The translations under genes and the position numbers were made by a program. Of a stretch of DNA of 64,000 bases, positions 17,310 to 26,245 are shown piece by piece (position 1 is the first letter of the stretch; the number at the start of each line of letters is the position of its first letter). The notes under the pieces are model-generated. The model was not told the origin of the DNA. It saw nothing but the letters and a program-made list of their open reading frames with translations, and ran no database searches. The stretch comes from Microlunatus elymi (lineage in GTDB: Bacteria > Actinomycetota > Actinomycetes > Propionibacteriales > Propionibacteriaceae). The DNA lies in the NCBI RefSeq assembly GCF_007362775.1, contig NZ_CP041692.1:4836001-4900000 (forward strand). The letters run 5' to 3'.

Positions 17310-18251
17310 GTGGCGAGCGCAGGATGGTATCCGGATCCGGGTGGCCAGCCCGGCATGTATCGCTATTGGGACGGGCATGCCTGGTCGGCCGCGACCTCGC
17401 CGAACCCTTCGGTCCCACCGCCCAGTCAGGGCATCGGTCAGCCGGGCGATCAAACAACCGGCCAACAGGCGTACGGCCAGCAGGGTGGGCAGCAGTTCGG
17501 CCAGCAGCCCTACGGCCAGTACGGCAGCGCGTACGAGGCCTATCAGCAGCAGGAGAAGAAGAAGAGCCCGATCGGCTGGTGGATCGGCGGCGGGCTCGGC
17601 CTGATCGCGATCATCGTGGTGATCGTGCTGCTGATCCGTACCCTCGGCGGCGGTTCGCTGCTCGGCGGTGACGAACCGGGGGGCCAGGGTTCGACCAACC
17701 CGTGCCCGACGACCACCGCATCGGCCAGCGCCAAGCCGCATCCCAACGATGGCCGGGTGCACGGCGGTCCGGTCTCCTATCCGGAACTCGGCTCGCCCTG
17801 GAGCACTCCACACGGTGACGACCGGGTCCCGTTCGGCAGCGATGTGCAGACGCAGGAAATCACCATCGAGCCGCACTACCAGGGCAACAACAGCTGGGTC
17901 GCGTCGGTGCTGATCGCCCAACTGATCGCCGGCGACGGGTTTTTCACTCCGCAGCAGGGCTCGGAGATCGTGGCCAAGTGCATCGTCGGCGCTTTCTACG
18001 GTGACAACCCGGTGCAGCGGCACGACGAGGAGAGCAAGGCGACGAAGGTCGACGGACACGATGCCTGGCTGCTGAAGTCGCATCTCACCTTCGACATCGA
18101 AGGGCTCAAGGCCAAGGGCGAGACGATGACGATCTTGATCATCGACGCCGGCGCCACCTCCGGGCTCTTCTACTCCTCCATCCCGGACAACGCCAAGCAG
18201 TATCAGCCCGACGCGGATCGGGTGATGAGCGAGATCACCGTCGACGGTTGA
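17310..18251 (+). CDS. DUF2510 membrane-anchored protein 2
   Basis: This 313-residue tandem paralogue of the preceding protein has the same order: DUF2510 motif (ASAGWYPDPGGQPGMYRYWD), a longer linker rich in Gln, Gly and Tyr (about 45-85), one membrane helix (GLGLIAIIVVIVLLIRTL) and the same extracytoplasmic domain with two cysteines. The linker and the region before GDGFFTPQQGS differ most. The GTG at 17310 was chosen because it aligns with the start of the first paralogue; an ATG at 17274 in frame would add unrelated residues. Each copy has its own -10 box. The function is unknown, but surface exposure is likely. Confidence 0.8.
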   Translation: MASAGWYPDPGGQPGMYRYWDGHAWSAATSPNPSVPPPSQGIGQPGDQTTGQQAYGQQGGQQFGQQPYGQYGSAYEAYQQQEKKKSPIGWWIGGGLGLIAIIVVIVLLIRTLGGGSLLGGDEPGGQGSTNPCPTTTASASAKPHPNDGRVHGGPVSYPELGSPWSTPHGDDRVPFGSDVQTQEITIEPHYQGNNSWVASVLIAQLIAGDGFFTPQQGSEIVAKCIVGAFYGDNPVQRHDEESKATKVDGHDAWLLKSHLTFDIEGLKAKGETMTILIIDAGATSGLFYSSIPDNAKQYQPDADRVMSEITVDG

Positions 18252-18274
18252 TCTTGATCGTCCGGCCTTGGTGA

Positions 18275-19606
18275 TCAGCTGCAGTCGGTCAGGCCGTAGC
18301 GTGCTTTCATGATCAGTACGCGGGTGGCCGAGTCGGCGATCCGCTGCCGCAGTTTCGGGTCCTGCGCGGCGGCGCGTCGGACCGTCTGAACCATCGGCTC
18401 GATCGTGCTCGGGTCGCCGACGATCGAGAGATCCCCGCCTGCCTTGAGGAAATCGAGGGCGCGGTCGCGGCTGGGCACGCTGCTCAGCGCCTTGCCGGCC
18501 AGGTCGTCGGAGATGATCACGCCGGTGAACCCGAGGTCGTCACGGACCATCCGGGAGACGATCGTGCTGGAGAAGGTGGCCGGACTGTCCGGGTCGATCT
18601 TGGTGTAGCGGGCCGAGGACACCATCACCATGTCCACGCCTGCCTTGACCGATCCGCGGAACGGGCGAAGGTCCGGATCGTCGCGGGTGGTGTGATCGTC
18701 GGTCACGTCGGTGGCGAAGTCGGTGTTGCCGATCACCCGGCCGAGATTCGGGAAGTGCTTCACGCTGGTCGCAACCCCGGCGGCCTGGATCCCTTTCAGG
18801 AAAGCGATGTCGTGCTGTTCGACGACCTTCGGGTCAGGTCCGTAGCCACGGTCCAGCGCGCCGATCGGCCGGTTCCGGTCGCCGATCGACGCCGGGACGA
18901 CGTCGGCCACCGGAGCAAGATCGGCGTCGATGCCGGCGGCATGGAGTTGATCACCCCAGATGCGGGCCGAGGCGCGCAACTCGGTGGTGCTCATCCGAGC
19001 CTGATCGCGAGCGCTCGGGATGGTGTCGAACCCCGGGCCGGCCAGACGCTGCACCTGACCGCCTTCCTGGTCGGCGGCCAGCAACGGGCGTACGCCATGA
19101 TCGGTACCGACGCGGTGGCGGATGCTGTCGGTGACCTGTTTGATCGTGGCGCGGCCGGCGGTTGAGTTCTCCAGCAGGATCACCGAGCCGACCTTCAACC
19201 GGGCCAGGCGTTCGGCCTCGGCGTCGGACATGCCGGCCGAACTCGTACCGGCCATGAAGAGTTGGCCGATCTGCTGCTTCAGCGACAACGCCCCGGCCAG
19301 CGAACGACAACTGTTGCTTGTGGCCGGGCTGGTTGATGTGGGCGCAGTGTTCGGCGTCTTCGTCTGCGAGGGTGCCGGGGTCATCGTGGTCGTCGAGTTC
19401 AGGGTGGTCTTCCCCGTCGCGGTCGGTGGACCGGTGGTCGGCTGAGTGGCGGTCGGCGCGGCGCTCGCCCGCGGGGTCGAGTGCGGTGTCGTCGAGGACC
19501 CGGGGCCGGAGCCGGACTGGTCGACCCCGCCGCAGCCGGTGATCAAGGTCAGACCGAGCAGCAGCCCGGCCGGTAGCCGGGCCCGGCGGCCGAGTCGATC
19601 AGTCAT
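18275..19606 (-). CDS. Glycoside hydrolase family 3 lipoprotein (NagZ-like)
   Basis: The 443-residue protein has a signal peptide with lipobox LITGC (Cys 25), a low-complexity Thr/Ser/Pro linker of about 75 residues, and a single GH3 domain. Visible GH3 features are GSVILLENSTAG, LLAADQEGGQVQRL, SVKHFPNLGRVIGNTDFATD, the following DDHT, and GFTGVIISDDLAGKALS, which carries the likely catalytic Asp. This is the one-domain layout of beta-N-acetylhexosaminidases (NagZ) that remove GlcNAc from muropeptides. The usual KHFPG is KHFPN here. The start overlaps the end of mtr by 8 bases on the same strand. Confidence 0.88.
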   Translation of the reverse strand: MTDRLGRRARLPAGLLLGLTLITGCGGVDQSGSGPGSSTTPHSTPRASAAPTATQPTTGPPTATGKTTLNSTTTMTPAPSQTKTPNTAPTSTSPATSNSCRSLAGALSLKQQIGQLFMAGTSSAGMSDAEAERLARLKVGSVILLENSTAGRATIKQVTDSIRHRVGTDHGVRPLLAADQEGGQVQRLAGPGFDTIPSARDQARMSTTELRASARIWGDQLHAAGIDADLAPVADVVPASIGDRNRPIGALDRGYGPDPKVVEQHDIAFLKGIQAAGVATSVKHFPNLGRVIGNTDFATDVTDDHTTRDDPDLRPFRGSVKAGVDMVMVSSARYTKIDPDSPATFSSTIVSRMVRDDLGFTGVIISDDLAGKALSSVPSRDRALDFLKAGGDLSIVGDPSTIEPMVQTVRRAAAQDPKLRQRIADSATRVLIMKARYGLTDCS

Positions 19607-20978
19607 CGAACTTCAACGACAGCAGGGCATTCTCGACCAGCTCCGGCAGCGCCGGGTGGATCCAGTACTGGCCGCGGGCCATCTGGTGGGCCGGCAGACC
19701 GAAACTCATCGCCTGAATCAGTGGCTGAATCAGCGACGACGCCTGCGGGCCGATGATGTGGGCGCCGAGCAACTGCTGGGTCTGCCGGTCGGCGATCACC
19801 TTGGCGAAGTGACGGCTGTCCTCCATCGCCCAGCCGTACGCGACGCTGCCGTAGTCCTGGACTGCCGCGGTGTAGTCGATGCCGCGCTCGATCGCCTCGG
19901 CTTCGGTGATACCGACCGCTGCCACCTGCGGGTCGGAGAAGACCGCATGCGGGATGAACCGGTGATCGGATTCGATCATGGCGTCGGGATGCAGCAGATT
20001 GTGCTGGACCACCCTGGCCTCGTGATTGGCGACATGCTTGAGCTGATGCGGCGAGCAGACGTCGCCGAGCGCGAACACGCCGTCGACCGTGGTGCGCTGG
20101 TATTTGTCGACGATCACCTGACCTTGATCATCAAGGTCGATGCCGGCCGCGGTCACCTCGAGTTGATCACCGTTGGGGCGTCGGCCGGTCGCCACCAGCA
20201 ACAGGTCGGCGGTCAGGTCACCGGCGTGACTGGTCCGAACCACGACACCGCCCGTCTCGCCCGGATCGACCCGCCGGATCCGGGCGTGCGGCTCGATCCG
20301 TACCCTCTCGGCCATCAGTTCGGTGAAGCGGACGGACACGTCGTCGTCCTCGTGCCGCAACATCCGGTCCGATCGCAGCAGCACCGTCACGTCGACCCCG
20401 AACGCGGAGAAGATGTGCGCGAACTCGGCGGCGATGAAACCGCCACCGATGATGATCATGGATTGCGGCAACGCATCGATCCGCATCACCGTGTCGGAGG
20501 TGTGCGCGGTGACGGCGTCGAGTCCGGGGATCTCTGGCAGGACCGCCCGGCTGCCGGCGGCGATCACGAAGCGGTCTGCGGTGAGTTGCCCGTCGCCGAC
20601 CTGCACGGTGCCGGGTCCGACGAACCGAGCGTGCTCGCGGTAGAGGGTCACGTTGGGGGCGGTGGCTCGATACTCCTCGCCGCCGGCCGAGATCGGATCG
20701 ATCCGGCCGAAGATCCGATCCCGGATGGCCGGCCAGTCCGCCTTGTTGAACGTCAGGTCGACGCCGAGCCGAGCGGCCTCGTACGGGCTGTTGGCGAGGT
20801 CGGCCGGCAGCACGAACATCTTGGTCGGGATACAGCCGACATTGAGGCAGGTGCCGCCGAAGACGGCGTCCGGTCCGATCCCCTGGTCGATCATGGCGAT
20901 GTTCAGGTCGGCGAAGCGTTCGTCCACGATGGTGTTGCCGGAGCCGGATCCGATGATGCAGAGATCGAAGTGCCGCAT
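19599..20978 (-). CDS. mtr: Mycothione reductase
   Basis: The 459-residue flavoprotein disulfide reductase has an N-terminal FAD motif (CIIGSGSGN), the redox-active disulfide GGTCLNVGCIPTKM (C44 and C49), an NAD(P)H motif (MIIIGGGFIAAEFAHIFSAF) and the C-terminal dimer-interface histidine in YWIHPALPELVENALL. The variations, such as FDLCIIGSGSGNTIVDERF, are those of mycothione reductase rather than glutathione reductase or dihydrolipoamide dehydrogenase. It reduces mycothiol disulfide with NADPH, which fits an actinobacterium. It probably forms a two-gene unit with the downstream GH3 gene. Confidence 0.92.
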   Translation of the reverse strand: MRHFDLCIIGSGSGNTIVDERFADLNIAMIDQGIGPDAVFGGTCLNVGCIPTKMFVLPADLANSPYEAARLGVDLTFNKADWPAIRDRIFGRIDPISAGGEEYRATAPNVTLYREHARFVGPGTVQVGDGQLTADRFVIAAGSRAVLPEIPGLDAVTAHTSDTVMRIDALPQSMIIIGGGFIAAEFAHIFSAFGVDVTVLLRSDRMLRHEDDDVSVRFTELMAERVRIEPHARIRRVDPGETGGVVVRTSHAGDLTADLLLVATGRRPNGDQLEVTAAGIDLDDQGQVIVDKYQRTTVDGVFALGDVCSPHQLKHVANHEARVVQHNLLHPDAMIESDHRFIPHAVFSDPQVAAVGITEAEAIERGIDYTAAVQDYGSVAYGWAMEDSRHFAKVIADRQTQQLLGAHIIGPQASSLIQPLIQAMSFGLPAHQMARGQYWIHPALPELVENALLSLKFDD

Positions 20979-21092
20979 GCGGGCATCGTCGCACGCCCGG
21001 CGGCGTTCGGGTGAGACGGTCCGGTCGCTCGTGTCCAGCGCTCGAGATGCGGCCGGTGGGCAGGCCGCGCGCCGGGTCGACGGCCGGCAACC

Positions 21093-21647
21093 TCACCCAA
21101 GCTCGTCGAGCAACGCCACCACCACGTCGGTCTTGCCGAAGGTGTAGGCACGCATGTCGGTGTGGTCGCGTTCGATCAGCTCCAGCTTGACGCCCTCGTA
21201 GCGTCGGCGCGCTTCCGGGCTGCGCCGGAGGAGATCACGCAAGCGCAGGTAGTTGCGCCATTCTCCGCTTTGATGATCAACAACGTGCAGGTGCGCCAGG
21301 CGGTGCAGCGGTCGCGTCTGGAGCATGAACACGTGCCCACCCTTGCTGCCGGCGTCGCCGCGATAGTCCCAGCCGTCGGCCTCCAATCGCTGTGTCACAA
21401 CGGAAAGCGGCTGGTCCGGACCGAGTCCGACCGCGAGATCGATGATCGGCTTGGCGAGCAGACCGAGGACCGAGGATGAACCGACCTGCTCGATCCCGGC
21501 CGCGGCGCCGTCGAGCACCTCGGCCTCGCGGTCCCGCAACACGGCACCGGCGTCGAGCCACGCCTGAGTTGTCCTGGCCACCCGGATCGCGTTGCGGTCT
21601 CCGCCGAGGCCGGCCGTCGTCAACGCGGTCAGGATCGAATCGTCCAC
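21093..21647 (-). CDS. GrpB/UPF0157 family protein, second copy
   Basis: This 184-residue protein begins at GTG 21647. It has the family core AGIEQVGSSSVLGLLAKPII followed by DLAVGL, and HLHVVDHQSGEWRNYLRLRD later on. Compared with the copy at 13161, the GSTSIPG loop is GSSSVLG, and sequence similarity is otherwise low, so the two are old paralogues. The role is not established; a nucleotidyltransferase-like fold is predicted for the family. It lies between mtr and a GNAT gene on the same strand. Confidence 0.8.
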   Translation of the reverse strand: MDDSILTALTTAGLGGDRNAIRVARTTQAWLDAGAVLRDREAEVLDGAAAGIEQVGSSSVLGLLAKPIIDLAVGLGPDQPLSVVTQRLEADGWDYRGDAGSKGGHVFMLQTRPLHRLAHLHVVDHQSGEWRNYLRLRDLLRRSPEARRRYEGVKLELIERDHTDMRAYTFGKTDVVVALLDELG

Positions 21648-21662
21648 CCGATGATCATGGCA

Positions 21663-22247
21663 TCAGCCGGCGTCGGGCGCGACCTCCGCGCGCATCACCC
21701 AACGCCACTTGGCGATCTTCCGGACGCGTTCGAACCCGAACCGGGTGAAGAGTTCCTCCGGACCTGTGTGCAGGTAGGCACCGCGCTGCGGCGGCCGGTC
21801 GGTGGTCTGCTCCGGGTACGCCTCGACGGTGCCGCCGCCGGACCGGACGATCTCCCGCATCACGGCTTCGACGGCGGTCGCGGCCACACCCTTTTCACGG
21901 TGCTTCGAGCCGGTGAACACGCAGCCGATCCGCCAGTCGGGAAGTTCGTCCAGGCCGTCGGTGTATTTGCGCAGGTTCTTGATGTTGGGCAGTTCGACCG
22001 GGTGGCCGAACTGGCACCAGCCGAGGCAGTCGTCGCCCTCGTACACCAACACCTGGCGTACGGTTCCGCGCTCGACGTGCCGGCGTTTGGCGTCGCGATT
22101 GCCTCCCACGGTGTGCTTCCCGGTCCCCACGCCCTCCGGGTGGAAGCCCATGCACCAACATCCACCCCAGACCCCGTTGTTGGCCTCGACGAGCGCCGCG
22201 AAATCGTCCCAGGTCGAAGTAGTCAACATCCGTGTCGTCAACGTCAT
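21663..22247 (-). CDS. GNAT family N-acetyltransferase
   Basis: The 194-residue protein is an acetyltransferase-like domain with WGGCWCMGFHP near the start, the strand VLVYEGDDCLGWCQFG, and the acetyl-CoA-binding region CVFTGSKHREKGVAATAVEA. The end reads FTRFGFERVRKIAKWRWVM. It is thus a GNAT of the type with an N-terminal Trp/Cys-rich segment. The start at ATG 22247 is supported by the first structured residues (MTLTTRMLTTSTW); the frame stays open to 22358, but that stretch overlaps the divergent promoter. The substrate is unknown. Confidence 0.8.
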   Translation of the reverse strand: MTLTTRMLTTSTWDDFAALVEANNGVWGGCWCMGFHPEGVGTGKHTVGGNRDAKRRHVERGTVRQVLVYEGDDCLGWCQFGHPVELPNIKNLRKYTDGLDELPDWRIGCVFTGSKHREKGVAATAVEAVMREIVRSGGGTVEAYPEQTTDRPPQRGAYLHTGPEELFTRFGFERVRKIAKWRWVMRAEVAPDAG

Positions 22248-22349
22248 GGTTCGATGATGCCGTCGAGGCCGCGAGATCGGGTTGATTTCGTACCGACCTC
22301 GGTGCGGAATCAACCCGTTGGGCGACCGCGATTCCGGAGCCGTACTGGT

Positions 22350-22355
22350 TAGGCT
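22350..22355 (+). promoter_or_regulatory. -10 element for leaderless start of nucleotidyltransferase
   Basis: TAGGCT lies 7 bases before GTG 22363, with no ribosome binding site between them. Confidence 0.55.
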
Positions 22356-22362
22356 CACCCCT

Positions 22363-23043
22363 GTGCATCACCCCGGCTGGCAATCGACAACCCTGCAAAC
22401 CATGATCAACGGGATGGCCGGTGTCGGTTCGATCGAGCCGTACGGGTCGATTCTCCGCCCGGACGAGCTCGACAACTGGAGCGACCTGGACGTACGCATC
22501 GAGCTGACCGAGCCGATCGACGTCGACATTCTCGGACTCGGTGAGATCTGGGCGTGGCAGGACGTGAGAAGTGGCGTCGGGCAGACTTTGCGGCTCGTGT
22601 TCTGCGACGGTCGGCGGATCGATCTCTCGGTGGTCGACTCCGTGATCATGGTGCCGGAGCCACCGGCAGACAATCAGATCCGATTCGACGCCTCACTGGC
22701 CGCGAGCCGTTATGGGCGAGGCAATCGGCTGATCGGGCTGCATCTGACCTTGGGCATCCTGCGGGAGGCGTTGGTGTTTTCGATGCTGCTGCGGGATCGT
22801 GCCGAGGGAACTGATCATCATCGGCTCGGCAGCGAGTTCGAGGAACGCGCGGAGCAGGTCGCGAAGATCATTTCCAGCACACAAATCGGCCGACGACCCA
22901 CGGTCGTCCAACGTGCCTGCGAGCTCTACGGCCGCTGGCGCACAGAACTCGAATCCGACTACACGCCTGACTGGTCCGGTCTCACCGCAGTGATAGACCT
23001 CGGAACCGCCGGAACGCTCAAGGCTCGCGAGTCAAGCTCCTGA
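22363..23043 (+). CDS. Nucleotidyltransferase-like protein
   Basis: The 226-residue protein starts at GTG 22363 and has a nucleotidyltransferase-like core: SIEPYGSILRPDELDNWSD, then LDVRIEL, the GS...D-D pattern of the Pol-beta-like fold, followed by VFCDGRRIDLSVVD as the third acidic strand. The C-terminal half is helical. This resembles the aminoglycoside 6-adenylyltransferase or streptomycin adenylyltransferase group, but the substrate cannot be assigned. The first seven codons follow directly on a -10 box, so the mRNA is probably leaderless. The 3' end overlaps the convergent gene by 12 bases. Confidence 0.65.
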   Translation: MHHPGWQSTTLQTMINGMAGVGSIEPYGSILRPDELDNWSDLDVRIELTEPIDVDILGLGEIWAWQDVRSGVGQTLRLVFCDGRRIDLSVVDSVIMVPEPPADNQIRFDASLAASRYGRGNRLIGLHLTLGILREALVFSMLLRDRAEGTDHHRLGSEFEERAEQVAKIISSTQIGRRPTVVQRACELYGRWRTELESDYTPDWSGLTAVIDLGTAGTLKARESSS

Positions 23044-23397
23044 CGGCCCGCCGCGTTGTTGATCTTCGATCTGCTGATGAAGATGGTCCGCGTAGCGGAT
23101 GAGCCATCGCCGCAGCAGTTCCGCCTGCAGCGTTGCGAGCATGATCAACATCACAAAGACCCGTGGCGAGCGTAGTTGGAGCAGTCCGCGAATGCCCCGC
23201 CGTCGATGCCGCAACACCTGCATCACAGCAACGATTCCCGTGCCCCAGGCAACGAACTGAGAGGTCATCATCGGCAGCAGCCGAACCACGAACCGCCCGG
23301 TGAACTCGGCCGACGTCTGGTCATCGGCGATTCGGAGATCGGCCTGCAGCTGTTCGGATCGGCGTTGGCGCTCAGCCGCTCGTTCGGCCCGTTTCAT
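23032..23397 (-). CDS. Hypothetical protein with possible membrane segments
   Basis: The 121-residue protein is basic at the N-terminus (MKRAERAAERQRRSEQ), with one moderately hydrophobic stretch (FVAWGTGIVAVMQVL) and a second one (VFVMLIMLATLQAELL) separated by an Arg-rich loop. These could be two membrane helices with cytoplasmic ends. No family was recognised. It is transcribed toward the nucleotidyltransferase, whose tail it overlaps by 12 bases. It is included because frame use and length look coding, but support is moderate. Confidence 0.5.
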   Translation of the reverse strand: MKRAERAAERQRRSEQLQADLRIADDQTSAEFTGRFVVRLLPMMTSQFVAWGTGIVAVMQVLRHRRRGIRGLLQLRSPRVFVMLIMLATLQAELLRRWLIRYADHLHQQIEDQQRGGPSGA

Positions 23398-23422
23398 GAT
23401 CGCCAGACTACGACCGGGGAGG

Positions 23423-24502
23423 TCAGGGTGCGGTGGCGATGACCTGGAGCCAATCGTCGAATCGTCCGGGTCGATGCTCCAGCGACCTGATCGTCCAGCC
23501 GCGCCCCTTCACCATTGCGCGCAAAGCCGGCTCACGCCAGTAGACGAACCACCGTGGCAGGTCGAGCTTCTGCTCGGTCCAGGCCTCACCGTCGCCCTCC
23601 TTGAGGGTGAAGGCGAAGATGCCGCCGGGACGGACCGCCGCCAGCACCCGGCCGACGACCTCTGCGAAATCCGTACGGCTCAGGTGCAACAGCACCGCGT
23701 TGGCCAGCACCGCATCCCACGGTCCGCCAAGATCATCGCTGCGGGCATCGATGATCGTCGCCGGGTGGCCGTCGCGCCGCATCAGCTCCACGAACGCGGG
23801 GGCAGCGTCACTACGCTGCACCTGCAACCCGCGGGATTCGAGATATGCCGCATCCCGCCCCGGTCCGCTGCCGAACTCCAGCACCCGGCCTCCGGGCACC
23901 AGCTCGACAATCCTGTCCAGGAAGGGAATCCGTACGTCGGCGGACGGCCCGGGTGTCCGTTCGGCATAACGGTCCGCGGCCCGGTGGTACGTCTGCAGCG
24001 TGATGTCGTTGGGCGCCGGACGTTGATCATCGGCGAGCGCGAGCTCGATCACCTTCTCATCCAGTGGGTCGAGCCCTTCGAGCGGCGACGTCCTGTCCCA
24101 CCATCGCAGCTCGGCGATCTCGTCGTTCGGCTCGAAGCCTGCGACCGGATCATGATCGACTTCCGTCCGGAAGATCGCCAGCCGCTCCTGTCGGCCGTCG
24201 GGCCATCGGTAGTGGGAGACTCCTGCGAAGCTCAACGCGTCCGTGCGCAGCCCGGTCTCCTCCGCCAATTCCCGCTCCGCTGCAGCCCGCGGCGACTCGG
24301 CACGCTCGCGCGCACCGCCGGGCAGTTCCCACTGCTGCTTCCACCGATCGAAGACCAGCAGGACCTCGGCACCTCGCCGAACCACCACCAAGGAGGCCGT
24401 CAGCGGGCTCTGATGATCATGATCGAGGGCGTGCTCCGGCGCGACCGGATCCCATCCGTTGAGCAGTTCTCCCGACGGAGCGGTCGCCAGCGATTCGGTC
24501 AC
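23423..24502 (-). CDS. NUDIX hydrolase fused to SAM-dependent methyltransferase
   Basis: The 359-residue protein has two domains in one frame. Residues about 33-155 form a NUDIX domain with a complete Nudix box (residues 63-85, G-x5-E-x7-RELAEETGL). Residues about 165-359 form a class I methyltransferase with the SAM motif VLEFGSGPGRD (207-217), then GGPWDAVLANAVLLHLSR and VLAAVRPGGIFAFTLKEGDG. A fusion of these two activities is uncommon; it may process and methylate a nucleotide or a damaged cofactor. GTG 24502 was chosen because a -10 box (TACCGT) lies 6 bases upstream; the frame is open to 24649, but that part does not look like protein. Confidence 0.82.
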   Translation of the reverse strand: MTESLATAPSGELLNGWDPVAPEHALDHDHQSPLTASLVVVRRGAEVLLVFDRWKQQWELPGGARERAESPRAAAERELAEETGLRTDALSFAGVSHYRWPDGRQERLAIFRTEVDHDPVAGFEPNDEIAELRWWDRTSPLEGLDPLDEKVIELALADDQRPAPNDITLQTYHRAADRYAERTPGPSADVRIPFLDRIVELVPGGRVLEFGSGPGRDAAYLESRGLQVQRSDAAPAFVELMRRDGHPATIIDARSDDLGGPWDAVLANAVLLHLSRTDFAEVVGRVLAAVRPGGIFAFTLKEGDGEAWTEQKLDLPRWFVYWREPALRAMVKGRGWTIRSLEHRPGRFDDWLQVIATAP

Positions 24503-24508
24503 CCGGTC

Positions 24509-24514
24509 ACGGTA
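24509..24514 (-). promoter_or_regulatory. -10 element for leaderless start of NUDIX-methyltransferase
   Basis: TACCGT on the minus strand is followed after 6 bases by GTG 24502. The same string, CTACCGTGACCGGGTG, precedes the MazG-like gene at 54378. Confidence 0.5.
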
Positions 24515-24667
24515 GCCATCCGGCCACGGCCGCACGAGTGGTTTGCCCCGGCTGTTCTGTCGCAGCCTCGCGCTGGCCTCGCCGAGATCGGCACAGGATC
24601 GAGCACCGATGCAACCGAGGCGAACGTGTGAGCAGCGCAGCAGCACCAACGATTCAGCTTCGGCTGA

Positions 24668-25495
24668 TCAACCGCGCCTCCACTCGTACGGAGTTGTGGT
24701 CGACACCTTGACCAGCCCGGATCGTTCCAGGATCGGTCGGGAGTATTCGGTGGAGTCGCTGTGGATCAGGGTCTTGCCGAGCCGCAGCGCAGACCGGGCC
24801 CGTTCTGCGGTCAGGGCGCGATAGATCCCGCGGCCACGCCACTGCGGCAGGGTCGCGCCGCCCCAGATGCCGGCGAAGTCGGTGCCGGCGACCGGTTCCA
24901 GGCGTCCGGCGCTGATCATCGTCCCGTCGTGCTCGGCCACCCACAGCTCGACCGCATCACCGCGGTCGAGCCGGCGCAGCACGCCGTCGGCGATGTCGCT
25001 GGCGCGCTGCTCGTCCGGCGGATCACCGAAGACGCTCTCGGCCATCGCCATCATCACCCGGACGTCGGGCTCGGTGCTGAGTCGACGCAGCGTGACGCCG
25101 TCGGGCAACGGCACGACGCCGATTAGCGCTGCAGCCGGCCCGACCATGATCGACTCGGGTTCCTGGGCAACGAAACCATGATCAACCAGCGCCTGGTGCA
25201 GGCCGGGAGCATGATCATGCCCTCGGGTTTTCCACTCGACCTTCGCGATCTCGGCTCGCTCCCGGTAGTGATCAACAACCTGACCGACCCAATCGCGGAT
25301 CGTCGCCTCGTCGGCACCGGCCAGGTCCCGATAGCTGACGAACCCACGTCCACTCGGCATGGTGGCAAGCCGCAGCGGGCCGAGCCGGGTGACATCAAGC
25401 GCACCGACGGTCTCGGCGTCCGTCCTCAGCTGTTCGTCGTACGCGCGCAGCAGCGCTGCCTTGTCGTAGCCGCTGGACGCGGGATCAGTCTGCAT
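24668..25495 (-). CDS. GNAT family N-acetyltransferase (two-domain)
   Basis: The 275-residue protein has an N-terminal GNAT-like half (about 15-130) and a C-terminal GNAT domain with VELWVAEHDGTMISAGRLEP, the acetyl-CoA site GATLPQWRGRGIYRALTAER (motif Q/R-x-x-G-x-G/A), and the ending LERSGLVKVSTTTPYEW. The substrate is unknown. The start at ATG 25495 was preferred over 25549 because GGGAG lies just upstream and the residues before MQTDPASSG look random. It ends 165 bases before the NUDIX-methyltransferase gene on the same strand. Confidence 0.8.
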   Translation of the reverse strand: MQTDPASSGYDKAALLRAYDEQLRTDAETVGALDVTRLGPLRLATMPSGRGFVSYRDLAGADEATIRDWVGQVVDHYRERAEIAKVEWKTRGHDHAPGLHQALVDHGFVAQEPESIMVGPAAALIGVVPLPDGVTLRRLSTEPDVRVMMAMAESVFGDPPDEQRASDIADGVLRRLDRGDAVELWVAEHDGTMISAGRLEPVAGTDFAGIWGGATLPQWRGRGIYRALTAERARSALRLGKTLIHSDSTEYSRPILERSGLVKVSTTTPYEWRRG

Positions 25496-25566
25496 GCGCG
25501 ATATGCTCCCGGGTCCGGCGGCCGATTGGCCAATGGATTCAGCAGCCACTCATTGTGAGCAACTCG

Positions 25567-26238
25567 CTACTGCAGGAGGGAGTTGATCACGGCGGCAAGT
25601 TCGGCCGGGCGGCTGAACATCGGCCAGTGCCCCGAATCCAGATCGACGTAATCGAGCCGTTTCGCCTTGCTGAGCTCGGGAACATGGCCCCCGTCGACAG
25701 CTTCCTTCGCCTCGGCCGGCGAGAATTCGGGGCAGATCACCGTGACCGGTACCTCGTAGCGCCGGTCATCGGTGAGCTGGACCGGCGCATGAGTGATGCC
25801 CTCTGGCACCGCGATCGACTCCTGTACGAAACGATCCCGGGTCGCAGCATCCAGGTCGGCCGAGTCCGGACCCTCGAACGGTTCCCAGCCCGGGAACGCC
25901 ACCTTGCCGTCGACCGCCGGGAAGGGATTGAAGTAGCGGGCACCGTCGGATTCCGGGAATCCGCCGAGCATCAAGACACGGGAGACCTGATCGGGGCGCC
26001 GGTCGGCGGCGATCCAGGCCAATGTCGCCGCTGCCGAATGGCCGAGCACGACGGGACGGTCGGCGGAATCAATCGCGTCGACGACTGCAGCCGTCAGCTC
26101 CTCCAGGGTGGTCACAGCGGAATCTTCGCCGGCACCGGCGAGTGGGATCGGGTTGTGTCCGAGTTGCTTCAGCCGGCCGGTGATCGGAGCCCACGCGGAG
26201 CCGGTCAGCCACATGCCGGGGATGAGGATGATGTCCAT
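25567..26238 (-). CDS. Alpha/beta hydrolase
   Basis: This 223-residue protein has the alpha/beta hydrolase pattern: an early strand MDIILIPGMWLTGSAW with oxyanion-type residues, the nucleophile elbow LGHSAAATLAW (Ser), VTVICPEFSPAEAKEA near the acid, and the catalytic histidine in LDSGHWPMFSRPAEL near the end. It resembles small esterases or epoxide-hydrolase-like proteins. The ATG at 26238 fits the family start and has a -10 box (TAGGGT, 26246-26251) 7 bases upstream. The substrate is unknown. Confidence 0.85.
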   Translation of the reverse strand: MDIILIPGMWLTGSAWAPITGRLKQLGHNPIPLAGAGEDSAVTTLEELTAAVVDAIDSADRPVVLGHSAAATLAWIAADRRPDQVSRVLMLGGFPESDGARYFNPFPAVDGKVAFPGWEPFEGPDSADLDAATRDRFVQESIAVPEGITHAPVQLTDDRRYEVPVTVICPEFSPAEAKEAVDGGHVPELSKAKRLDYVDLDSGHWPMFSRPAELAAVINSLLQ

Positions 26239-26245
26239 TCGCCGA

